Positions 1-7,742 of a DNA stretch of 64,000 bases are shown one piece after another. The DNA lies in the NCBI GenBank assembly GCA_910576335.1, contig CAJTIU010000016.1, positions 1-64,000 of the forward strand. Direction: 5' to 3'. Position numbers and translations under genes: made by a program. The stretch comes from Lachnospiraceae bacterium. GTDB lineage: Bacteria > Bacillota > Clostridia > Lachnospirales > Lachnospiraceae. The notes beneath the pieces are model-generated. The model saw nothing but the letters and a program-made list of their open reading frames with translations, ran no database searches and was not told the DNA's origin. Position 1 is the first letter of the stretch; each line of letters begins with the position of its first letter.

Positions 1-36
1 AGTTCCCGATGAATGATTGGTACACAGATACCGTAA

Positions 37-807
37 GTGCATTATAGCACATGCATCAGCAATAGGATGATCCTTTTGTTTGGAATAGACTTAAAACGTT
101 TGATTGCAGCTATAAGCTGCGCTATGTCATTGAAAAAACAGGCTTTACAGCTTCTTGAAGAAAAAAAGAGAAAAGTAGAATCATTCTTTTCGGTAGCCAA
201 TATGTTTGAAGTTCCGGTTAAAAAATCCGCTTATGCAGAAACACATGTACCATTACAGAGGAAAATTGTTCCTATTGCACATGAGTATAAAAAGGAAGAT
301 ATTTATAGTATCAGTGATGCTAATTATGCGGATATATTAGCCACAATTAAGCATATGGGCAGCACTTATGAGAGAACACCAAAGTCTTATGCGGCTATGA
401 AAGAGGAGGATTTGCGGAATACACTTCTTGCAGCTTTAAATGGAACGTATTTGGGTGGTGCAGTAGGAGAAGCGTTTCGTAATAATGGGAAAACAGATAT
501 TTGTATTGAAGAAAAAAACAGGGCAGCTTTTGTAGCAGAGTGTAAGATGTGGACAGGGCAGAAAGCTATTGCGGATGCATTGAAACAATTGGATAGTTAT
601 TTGACATGGAGAGATTGCAAAACAGCGCTGATTTATTTTGTTCGGAAAAAAGATTTTTTGGCAATACTTCAAACTGCGAAAGAAGCATTAAGAGCCCTGC
701 CAGAGATGTGCCAAGTGCAAATATTGGATAAGAATGAATTTAAATGTTGCATGATATCGACACAGAATCCTGGGCAACAGATACAGGTTAGAGTGATGCT
801 TTTTTAA
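37..807 (+). CDS. PD-(D/E)XK nuclease-like protein, possibly 5'-truncated
   Basis: The C-terminal half has a restriction-endonuclease-like signature. There is a helix with EED (residues 123-125), then GKTDI (D154), then AECK (E168, K170), followed by a Q...Y motif (Q184, Y188) and WRD. These are the expected metal-binding and catalytic positions of PD-(D/E)XK enzymes, and from memory they match a family of uncharacterised proteins common in accessory islands. In-frame stops lie at 10-12 and 34-36, and no start has a convincing ribosome site. The GTG at 37 is the longest choice and ATG at 124 is the conservative one. Family members I recall have a longer N-terminus, so this copy may be decayed. 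There is no signal peptide, so it should be cytosolic. The nuclease fold is moderately sure; the biological role is not. Confidence 0.6.
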   Translation: MHYSTCISNRMILLFGIDLKRLIAAISCAMSLKKQALQLLEEKKRKVESFFSVANMFEVPVKKSAYAETHVPLQRKIVPIAHEYKKEDIYSISDANYADILATIKHMGSTYERTPKSYAAMKEEDLRNTLLAALNGTYLGGAVGEAFRNNGKTDICIEEKNRAAFVAECKMWTGQKAIADALKQLDSYLTWRDCKTALIYFVRKKDFLAILQTAKEALRALPEMCQVQILDKNEFKCCMISTQNPGQQIQVRVMLF

Positions 808-1021
808 TATGTATGCGAAAGAGTAATGCTTTGATATATGTGGAGTGTGATTGGATTAAAAGTGTTATAAGTGTGATATGTTTAAAATATTTTTCAATAT
901 TACGCTTTTGAGAAAAGAATATAAAATTATGAGTAGGTCAATTATATTGATGACAAATGTAATTTTGCAATTCTATTGAAAATAGAAATTTTATGAAGAA
1001 TATTGGCAGGGAGAGATAAAT

Positions 1022-1912
1022 ATGTCGATAATACCTAATAATTTTGTTAATGCTGTTGTAGCAATAGGTGTAGAACAACAATGTAATGGATATATAGAAA
1101 AATTGTGGATTGGAACAGGTTTTTTAGTAAGTATGAAAGAGCCTAATAATATACAAACATCAACGATTTATTTGATTACCAATAAGCATGTTTTAAATGG
1201 CAAGAATACGGTTTACGTTAGATTTAATAGTATATCAGGAACTTTTGTTAAAGACTATGAAATTCAATTAATAGATGGCTTGGGAAGAAAAACATATACA
1301 GAACATCCGGATGCCGAAGTTGATATTATTGCAATACAATTGAATCCACAGTGTTTAATTAATGATAGCTCTATTTGGGGTGCAATAAACATTGAGACAG
1401 AATCGTTAGATGTATATACAATGAAAATGCAGGGAATAGATGAGGGCTGGTTGGTATATGCACTTGGTTTTCCGATGAATTTAGTGAGTGACTTCAAGAC
1501 ACCTATATGCAGAATGGGATGCATATCCAGATTAACAGATGCATTTGTGCAACCAGAAAAAGCAAAATACTTTTTAGTTGATGCGCAGGCATTTCCTGGT
1601 AATTCTGGTGGACCTATAATAAGTAAACCTGAAAATATATTTACGACAATAGGAGTAAATTATATGCCGGCAAAATTGCTAGGGGTGTTAAGTGCATATA
1701 TTCCCTATAGAGATGTCCTAATTAGTCAGCAAACTCAGGAGACTAAAATGGTACAGACCGAAAATAGCGGACTTACCATAGTTTATCCGGTGGATAGGAT
1801 AAAGGAAGTTGTTCTTTTAGATTGGAACAGGCATAGAGAGGGTGTTATAAATACTTTTGGTACATATATTGCTGAAAATACTGAAAAAGGACAAATTTCA
1901 AATAGTAATTAA
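1022..1912 (+). CDS. cytosolic trypsin-like serine protease
   Basis: This is a 296-residue chymotrypsin/trypsin-fold protease. The full catalytic triad is visible: H56 in TNKHV, D101 in EVDIIAIQ, and S195 in GNSGGP. A GTGFLV strand (31-36) near the N-terminus fits the family. It has neither a signal peptide nor a membrane segment, unlike HtrA/DegP proteins, and no PDZ domain follows, so it probably acts inside the cell. GGGAG lies just ahead of the ATG. Coding sequence is AT-rich like its neighbours, which are a nuclease-like gene upstream and a DUF1016 gene 85 bp downstream. That setting suggests a defence or stress role in which the protease cleaves a partner, which is inference. The protease assignment is firm; the substrate is unknown. 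Confidence 0.82.
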   Translation: MSIIPNNFVNAVVAIGVEQQCNGYIEKLWIGTGFLVSMKEPNNIQTSTIYLITNKHVLNGKNTVYVRFNSISGTFVKDYEIQLIDGLGRKTYTEHPDAEVDIIAIQLNPQCLINDSSIWGAINIETESLDVYTMKMQGIDEGWLVYALGFPMNLVSDFKTPICRMGCISRLTDAFVQPEKAKYFLVDAQAFPGNSGGPIISKPENIFTTIGVNYMPAKLLGVLSAYIPYRDVLISQQTQETKMVQTENSGLTIVYPVDRIKEVVLLDWNRHREGVINTFGTYIAENTEKGQISNSN

Positions 1913-1996
1913 GCTTTTCAGGAATGTTTGAAAATGCAATGAAAAACTGTGTAATGTACTGAGCTGAATATAGTAAGAAGAGTTGGAGGAGAATAG

Positions 1997-3091
1997 ATGG
2001 ATGGCAAAAATGAAATAATTGAAATGAATCAGTCTTTAGATATGTTGATTGAGGAGTCCATTGAATTAATCCAATATGCAAGGCAGATTACCGCAAAACA
2101 GGTAAATTTGGTGCAATTAATGACTTATTACTCGTTGGGAAAATGGATTGTTGAGGAACAGCAAGAAGGAGAAGAACGGGCGAAATATGGAAAGCAGGTT
2201 TTGAAAAAATTATCAGAAAGTCTTACAAAAGAATTTGGTAGGGGATTTTCTGAAACGAACTTGGAATATGCCAGAAAATTTTATCTCACATATGCAGATC
2301 GAATTTCCCAGACACTGTTTGAGGAATTTGCAGTTAAAAAATCCCAAACAGTGATTGAGGAATTGAATGAGGAACAACCTTTTATTGTTTCATGGTCGCA
2401 TTATCTGCAACTAATGCGAATTGAAAATGTGGATGAACGAAAATTTTATGAGATAGAATCAGCAAAATCCGGTTGGGGGATACGTACATTGCAGAGGCAG
2501 TATAATTCAAGCCTATATGAAAGATTGGCTTTGAGCCGGGACAAGGATGAAGTAATGAGACTGGCAAAAGAGGGCAATGTCATTACAAAACCGCAGGACA
2601 TCGTGAAACAGCCTACGGTGCTTGAATTTCTTGGGTTAGATGAAAAAGCAAAATATGTGGAATCTGATTTGGAGACTGCAATTATCAATAAACTGCAAAA
2701 ATTTTTGTTGGAATTGGGGAAAGGCTACTTATTTGAAGCAAGGCAAAAGCGATTTACATTTAAAGAAGATAACTATTATGTGGATCTTGTGTTCTATAAC
2801 AGGCTTTTACGGTGTTATGTGTTGATAGATTTGAAGATTGATAAGCTGACTCATCAGGACTTGGGACAGATGCTGATGTACGTGCATTACTACGACAGAT
2901 ATGAGAAATTGCCGGAAGAAAACCCGACAGTAGGTATTCTGTTGTGTAAGGAAAAGGATGATGCCCTGGTAGAAATTACTTTGCCGGAAGATGCCAATAT
3001 TTATGCATCAGAGTATCGGTTGTATTTGCCGGATAAGAAGGAACTTCAGAAAAAATTGAAAGAATGGATAGATGAAGGGACGGATTTGTAG
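1997..3091 (+). CDS. yhcG: YhcG/DUF1016 family PD-(D/E)XK nuclease
   Basis: The 364 residues span the full YhcG architecture. An N-terminal helical DUF1016_N domain (about 10-170) contains LGKWIVEEQ and the GRGFSETNL segment. A C-terminal nuclease domain (about 205-345) contains YVDLVFYNRLLRCYVLIDLK. Likely metal ligands are E226, D263, D278 and K280, with Q291 behind them; the usual ELK is DLK here. YhcG proteins are cytosolic and often sit in restriction-modification or defence islands, where their role is not settled. The ATG at 1997 follows GTTGGAGGAG at good spacing. It stands in an AT-rich island after a nuclease-like gene and a protease. Family assignment is confident. Confidence 0.9.
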   Translation: MDGKNEIIEMNQSLDMLIEESIELIQYARQITAKQVNLVQLMTYYSLGKWIVEEQQEGEERAKYGKQVLKKLSESLTKEFGRGFSETNLEYARKFYLTYADRISQTLFEEFAVKKSQTVIEELNEEQPFIVSWSHYLQLMRIENVDERKFYEIESAKSGWGIRTLQRQYNSSLYERLALSRDKDEVMRLAKEGNVITKPQDIVKQPTVLEFLGLDEKAKYVESDLETAIINKLQKFLLELGKGYLFEARQKRFTFKEDNYYVDLVFYNRLLRCYVLIDLKIDKLTHQDLGQMLMYVHYYDRYEKLPEENPTVGILLCKEKDDALVEITLPEDANIYASEYRLYLPDKKELQKKLKEWIDEGTDL

Positions 3092-3315
3092 AAATTATTA
3101 TTGTAGACACAATTTTTGAAACATACTCAAAAAGTTGCTACACTGTCGCAACAATTACGATGAAAGGGAAAACGTTCTTATATAGCGGTCTCAAAGAGTA
3201 GTAATAGAGTAAAATGACTTTGGAGAGTTTTAGAATAGTAATCGGGGAAACTACCCCAAAAGAAAGATACTTACTGCCTCAAAAAAAGGATTATTATAAT
3301 AAGGATTTGAAAGTG

Positions 3316-3358
3316 AAAACTTCGCTCAAAAAAATGAGCGCAGTTTGAGCGAAGTTTT
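3316..3358 (+). terminator. strong hairpin, probable terminator or element end
   Basis: A perfect 15-bp inverted repeat (3316-3330 and 3344-3358, arms starting AAAACTTCGC) with a 13-nt loop lies in the 300-bp gap between the YhcG gene and the dndE remnant. The arm ends in TTTT, so it could terminate in either direction. A smaller GGGGAAACTACCCC hairpin lies at 3243-3256. The rest of 3092-3390 shows no gene. TGGCTACAAAA occurs twice at about 3380-3400, which resembles repeats seen near integrase attachment sites. Confidence 0.55.
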
Positions 3359-3390
3359 AATCGGAGTGTACAAACGTTCTTGGCTACAAA

Positions 3391-3762
3391 ATGGCTACAA
3401 AAATTCTGAAAACACAGAGAAAATCGATATTTTCAAAAGATATGATGACAGAAAACCTCGAAAACACGCCATCTGTCAAACAGGGTTTCCCCAACCTAAT
3501 TCGTCTTAGCAGGTTAAAGGGTAAAACAGGAATCAAAAATTGGAATGTTTTATGCAGATGGGCACTGTGTTATTCGTTAGCCGAAAATACTATACCGACA
3601 GATGTTCCTGTTGCAGCGGATAGCAATGTTGAGATGTCATGGTATACATTTGGTGGAGAATATAGCGATATTTATGAGGCATTAATGATTGCATGGTGTA
3701 AAAAAATGAGTTTGCCAATAGATGAAGAAACGCTGTCCAAATATTTTAAATTAAATATTGAA
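3391..3762 (+). pseudogene. dndE: DndE-type DNA phosphorothioation protein, C-terminally truncated
   Basis: The segment LSRLKGKTGIKNWNVLCRWA followed by SLAE, DSNVEMSW and FGGEY is characteristic of DndE, the small DNA-binding protein of the Dnd phosphorothioate modification system. Family members continue into a conserved HxHRGI-like tail. Here the match stops at FKLNIE and the frame runs into unrelated residues ending at 3786, exactly where the IS110-like element begins. No dndB, dndC or dndD is in the window. The start is uncertain: 3391 has no ribosome site and ATG at 3442 is an alternative. The remnant cannot support phosphorothioation alone. I am confident of the family and fairly confident that it is disrupted. 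Confidence 0.75.
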
Positions 3763-3838
3763 AGCAAAAAAGCAAGCAGTTATTAACAATTCAACAGCAA
3801 ATATTTTATCAAAGGAAGAACTGGCCAGGAGGACTGCC

Positions 3839-5129
3839 ATGCTTCAGGAAGGCATGAAGGCTGCGACCTGGCGGGAACTGGAAACAAATGGCAAATTCAC
3901 AAAGAACGATAAACTCACGTTTATTAGCGATGATATGCTTATCATCGGATGCGATATCGGAAGTGAAATGCACTATGTGAGGGCCATTGATTCCAGGGGA
4001 CGGGAACTGAGCCAGGACGCATTTCCGTTCAGCAACAGCTCAGAAGGCTTTCAGAGTGCAAAGGCCTGGGCTTTGGAACTGGCTGCCGCAAATGACAAGC
4101 AACAGATCGTGCTCGGCCTTGAGCCGACAGTGCACTACTGGTTCTGCCTTGCGGCATGGATGGTTAGCAATGATATCAGTGTTGTGCAGGTGAATCCTTA
4201 CGCAGTGAAGCAGACGAAGGAGCTTGAGGACAACAGCCAGCGTAAAGATGACCGGAAAGATCCGAAACTGATCGCAAATCTTGTGAAGGATGGGAATTAT
4301 GGCATGCCCTATCTGCCAGAAGGGCTGTACGCGGACCTGCGGAGATTATCCATGCTGCGGGACCAGCTGACAGAAGACCGGATCAGGAACATCAACCGCC
4401 TGCACAGGGAGATGAAGATCTACTTTCCGGAATACAGGGACGCATTTGGGAAGCTGGACGGGGCATTCACCCTGGAGGCCTTAAAAGCAGCCCCCTTCCC
4501 GGAGGATATCGTAAGATTAGGGGTGGACGGCCTGAAGGATATCTGGCATAGAGCAAAGCTGCGTGGGCGCGGCTACAGCAAGGCAGACCAGATTGTCCAG
4601 TACGCAAAGGAAAGCATCGGCCTGGAGCATGGGAGAGCCGGAGGAAGGAAAGCGGTCAAAATCTTTGCAGAGCAGATCAAGTCCCTGTCAGAGGCGTTGG
4701 AAGAGATAGAAGCTGAGCTTCACCAGAAGTGCCGTGAAATCCCTTATGCGGAGAATATCCTGGAGATCAGGGGCATCGGCGAAAACATTCTGGCCGGGAT
4801 CCTGGCTGAGATGGGGGATATCACCCGTTTCGATGATGCCAGTGAGATCCAGAAACTGAGCGGGCTTGGGCTGGTAGCGTGTAGTTCCGGCAAGCATAAG
4901 GGGGAGACCAAAATCAGCGGTATCCCATGGGGAGGAATTCAAGGAGCTGCATGCGCATTATACGACAAGGAAGGATAATCCGCTCAAGAAGATGCAGTCG
5001 CTGATCGTGATTGCCTGTAAGCTCCTCAGAATTATTTTTACGCTACTAAGGACGGGTTGTAGATATGACCCAATGAAGATGCTCAGGGATATCAAACGGC
5101 CTGAACGGGCAGCGGCACAGGCAGCATAA
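3839..5129 (+). pseudogene. IS110-family DEDD transposase, frameshifted
   Basis: The N-terminal RuvC-like domain shows IIGCDIGSEMH (first D), VLGLEPTVHYW (E) and RKDDRKDPKLIA (two D). The C-terminal Transposase_20 domain shows EIRGIGENILAGILAEMGD and LVACSSGKHKGETKI. ATG at 3839 is preferred because AGGAGG lies 6 nt ahead; the longer frame from 3758 starts inside dndE. After KISG near 4920 the frame is wrong. The family tail (FKELHAHYTTRKDNPLKKMQ and onward) continues in the +1 frame from 4935 to the stop at 5127-5129. The usual KRGRRRLR segment is missing, so a small deletion removed it and shifted the frame. The element is probably inactive on its own. Assignment and damage are both clear. 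Confidence 0.85.
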
Positions 5130-5660
5130 GGAAGAAAGTCCGGAAAAGAACCATATCCTCCAGCGCCCTGCCGAACGGCTGTTGGTGAAACAGCGGCTGG
5201 GCAGGGTCCTGGAGAAGGGAACCCGAGAATGATGGCGTAGCAGATACGGCATCCGTACCAACAGCCAGACGGAACGATGGCGGCATAGCGTCCACTGAAT
5301 CAACGGTGCAGCCAGAGGGAGGTCAGGTCAGAAGTAATTCAATAGTAAAACAAGAGCCGTAGCCAGCAGTGGTGTTCTCCGTGGGGCAAGACCCCGTTTG
5401 AAAGCATGGCTGGCACTCGGTGTATGGATAGGTGGGACGAAGGAAGTTGGGACACGATCCCCATAGACACGGAAGGTTCACCGTCATAGTTGAACAGAGG
5501 GAAAATGGCCTTTATAGAGCAGAAACAAGGGACGCTCTATTCCCCCATACCCATCTATCAACTATTCAGTACCAGATACGATGATATCCATCACCATTGG
5601 CTCCTGTTTAAGAGGTATAAAAACACGTCAAGGCCGCAAAAAACTTACATTTAGGGCTTG
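5130..5660 (+). ncRNA. candidate structured RNA of the IS110-like right end
   Basis: No gene fits these 530 GC-rich bases. A very stable nested stem-loop spans 5158-5214: CTCCAG pairs with CTGGAG, GCCCTGCC with GGGCAGGG, and CTGTT with AACAG. Further local stems include GGGGCAAGACCCC and an ATAGAGC/GCTCTAT pair. IS1111-type members of the IS110 family carry their bridge RNA in this position, so a bridge RNA is the leading idea. The region is longer than known bridge RNAs and could hold other material. No intron domain V or RNase P core was recognised. Confidence 0.35.
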
Positions 5661-5684
5661 ACATAATAGGAAGGAGCGGTTTAG

Positions 5685-5969
5685 ATGTCTGAATCCTCAA
5701 ACAGAATACAAGATACTTCCCTAAATGATTTATTTGAGAGTTTTAAGTTTAAAACTGTATTTATTACTGGAAAAAGGAAGAAAACTTCTTCGGTAAGTTT
5801 AAACGAAAAAATATTAGTTGATACCGCTAACCTTATGGAACTGTTGGATTGCGGCAAACATACTGCCCTTGCAATAGGCCATAGGGCAAATGCATGTGTA
5901 CGTCATGACCGCAAGCTATTTTGGAACGTCCGCCGTATCCAAGAGTATATTGATAATATTTCTGAATAA
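5685..5969 (+). CDS. excisionase-like DNA-binding protein
   Basis: A 94-residue protein whose C-terminal half reads LVDTANLMELLDCGKHTA, then RHDRKLFWNVRRIQEYIDNI. This is the winged-helix or MerR-like pattern of small proteins found just before tyrosine integrases in Clostridial mobile elements. The N-terminal 40 residues are basic and without recognised domain. GGAAGGAG lies 8-9 nt before the ATG, and TTGACA occurs at 5657-5662. The integrase starts 200 bp downstream on the same strand. The likely role is recombination directionality (excision) or control of the integrase. The role rests on position and pattern, not on a precise family match. Confidence 0.6.
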   Translation: MSESSNRIQDTSLNDLFESFKFKTVFITGKRKKTSSVSLNEKILVDTANLMELLDCGKHTALAIGHRANACVRHDRKLFWNVRRIQEYIDNISE

Positions 5970-6029
5970 AAAAGATTATGGAAGGATGTGATATAGAAAA
6001 TTGATTACAGATTGTAACCCGTAAATAAA

Positions 6030-6129
6030 GGCTATGGAAACCACCGACCAAAGCGTATCCATAGCCCAATTCAGAACAGGCATTAAGGAATACCTGCTAT
6101 ATCCGATTATAGCACAGTATTCCTTTTTT
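6030..6129 (+). terminator. two hairpins between excisionase and integrase genes
   Basis: The first dyad pairs GGCTATGGA (6030-6038) with TCCATAGCC (6058-6066). The second pairs AAGGAATAC (6085-6093) with GTATTCCTT (6117-6125), has an inner TGCTATA/TATAGCA pair, and is followed by a T run, as in a Rho-independent terminator. The integrase may therefore be expressed mainly from its own signals or by read-through. Confidence 0.65.
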
Positions 6130-6166
6130 GCCATAACATTTTTTACCAAGAAAGGAACACAGAATT

Positions 6167-7375
6167 ATGGCACTGGACAAAAACGGGAAAGAATTGCCAA
6201 AAGGAATCACGTGGCTACCCAAGAAAGAACTCTACATGGGAAGATTCCAGTATGAGGGGCAGGGTTACACGGTATATGCAAAGTCACTAAAAGAAGTAAA
6301 GAAAAAGTTAGCAGACAAAAAATATGAAACCGAGCACGGCATAGGTGGAAAGGCAGACCGCATCAAGCTTGATGACTGGTTCGATGAATGGATTTCAACC
6401 TATAAAATCGGTAAGGTCAAGGACACAACCATAGCAACCTACAGAGCACTCTATGACCGTTTTGTGCGTGAGCCGCTCGGCGGACGGTATATCTCCAAGA
6501 TAAAGACTGTAGAAATCCAGCGTCTGTATAACAGTATCACCGAAGATGGACTTTCACCGAAATATCTCAAGACCCTGCATAACACACTCAGCAATGTTTT
6601 TAAAATGGCAGTAAACAATGACCTTATACCAAAGAATCCATGTTCACAGACCATACGTCCGACTATTGACAATACTGAAAGACGTGTACTTACAGCTTCG
6701 GAACAGTCGCACCTGTTATCATTCATACGGCAGGAAGAATATAGAAATATAGAGCCTGCAATTACAACATTATTAGGTACAGGTGTCCGTATCGGCGAAT
6801 TACTGGGGCTGAAATGGGAAGATTTAGACCTCGAAAGCAAAGAAAAGACTTTGACTGTAAACAGGACGCTAGTCCGAATTAGGGATAAAAAATACTTCAC
6901 ATTCCAAGAACCAAAGACAGCAAGCGGCACAAGGACAATACCGCTACAGGAATCCGTTGTAAAGGCTCTAAAGCGGCAGAAAGTAAACCAAGCCCACTAC
7001 AAACTGTCGGGAAAGTGGAATCCACCGACAGAATTTGAGGGGCTTGTATTCTCTGGCAAGAAAGGACAACCCCAATGGCGTTCCTGCATTGCTGAATCCC
7101 TGGATAAAATCATTTTCGCCATGAACGAAGAAGAAAAGGAAAGGGCAGTCAAGGAACACCGAGCACCCGTAATTATGGAGCATATAAATCTCCATGCCTG
7201 CCGCCACAGTTTTGCAACGAGATGTCTTGAAGCAGGAATAGCACCGAAGATAGTGCAGTCATGGCTAGGGCATTCATCAATAGAAATCACGCTTGATTTA
7301 TATTCCCACGTTAATCAAGATGTATCGTTTGAAAACATGCGGCGGCTAGAAGCCCTTTACAGTGAAGCGATATGA
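6167..7375 (+). CDS. tyrosine recombinase, Tn916-type integrase
   Basis: The 402-residue protein starts with an arm-binding domain (about 1-60, GRFQYEGQGYTVYAKSLKEV) of the kind seen in Tn916-like integrases. A SAM-like core-binding domain (about 70-165) follows, then a catalytic domain (about 175-395). Catalytic residues are seen as R in TGVRIGELLGL, HxxR in HACRHSF, the second H in LGHSS, and Y in LDLYSHV. AAAGGA lies 10 nt before the ATG. It integrates and excises the element to its left by strand exchange through a 3'-phosphotyrosine. It is intact and lies at the island border next to chromosomal genes. No conjugation gene is in the window, so ICE versus genomic island cannot be decided. 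Confidence 0.92.
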   Translation: MALDKNGKELPKGITWLPKKELYMGRFQYEGQGYTVYAKSLKEVKKKLADKKYETEHGIGGKADRIKLDDWFDEWISTYKIGKVKDTTIATYRALYDRFVREPLGGRYISKIKTVEIQRLYNSITEDGLSPKYLKTLHNTLSNVFKMAVNNDLIPKNPCSQTIRPTIDNTERRVLTASEQSHLLSFIRQEEYRNIEPAITTLLGTGVRIGELLGLKWEDLDLESKEKTLTVNRTLVRIRDKKYFTFQEPKTASGTRTIPLQESVVKALKRQKVNQAHYKLSGKWNPPTEFEGLVFSGKKGQPQWRSCIAESLDKIIFAMNEEEKERAVKEHRAPVIMEHINLHACRHSFATRCLEAGIAPKIVQSWLGHSSIEITLDLYSHVNQDVSFENMRRLEALYSEAI

Positions 7376-7640
7376 AAAAAGAACCGAAACCTGTGTAAAA
7401 GTTGTGTACAGAATCTTACCAAAGCCCCGCAACCCCAGTGAAATCAAGGGTTCAGAGCGTACACATGCTAAAATCTAAGAATTTGCAAATGCTAAAGACA
7501 GTGTACTTTGGTTGTTTTCGCAAAAGGACTGGGCTTCTATGATAGGAATAATGTCAACTGTTGTTTCAATCATTTGACCGTATGATTAGTGAGGATTTGA
7601 CCCAATAATCATATTTATTTTATTATTTTATACAATTATT
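7376..7640 (+). other. probable right end of the integrated island
   Basis: No gene is seen between the integrase and the GH42 promoter. ATGCTAAA occurs twice as a direct repeat (7465-7472 and 7489-7496, 24 bp apart), which could be integrase arm sites. An attachment core cannot be named because the left end of the element is outside the window or deleted. Confidence 0.4.
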
Positions 7641-7653
7641 GGCAAAAGTGTAT

Positions 7654-7705
7654 TATAATGAACGGAAATGGTTACCATTTACGGAGCCGTGCACCTCTGC
7701 ACGGC
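7654..7705 (+). promoter_or_regulatory. GH42 promoter with palindromic operator
   Basis: TATAAT at 7654-7659 is a perfect -10 box; the -35 is weak. A perfect inverted repeat with one central base, AAATGGTTACCATTT, covers 7666-7680, that is, the expected start of transcription, as expected for a repressor site. Just after it, GCCGTGCA/TGCACGGC (7686-7693 and 7698-7705) forms an 8-bp hairpin in the leader. A LacI/GalR-type or similar regulator is a guess; none is adjacent. Confidence 0.6.
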
Positions 7706-7742
7706 ATTCAGAGCAATGATCATGGAAGGGGACAGAGTTATT

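Larger units (their letters stand above)
3763..5660 (+). mobile_element. decayed IS110/IS1111-family insertion sequence
   Basis: The left edge is placed where dndE homology ends, about 75 nt before the likely transposase start. The right edge is only approximate, because the rest of dndE is not found downstream and no terminal repeat was recognised. The layout is a short left non-coding end, a DEDD transposase, then about 530 nt of GC-rich non-coding DNA. This resembles IS1111-type elements, whose guide (bridge) RNA lies on the right. Its GC is visibly higher than the surrounding AT-rich island, in line with separate acquisition. Confidence 0.6.

Noticed and set aside
5046-5303. Minus-strand frames of 85 and 67 codons in the IS110 right end
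   Set aside because: They overlap the transposase tail and the structured segment, with no recognisable protein.
5130-5660. Group II intron, RNase P or HEARO-like RNA
   Set aside because: A GAAGAAAGTCCGG string recalls RNase P, but no matching core, intron domain V or other landmarks were found; the IS110 right end explains the position better.
6034-6255. 73-codon frame between excisionase and integrase
   Set aside because: It spans two terminator-like hairpins and overlaps the integrase start in another frame.
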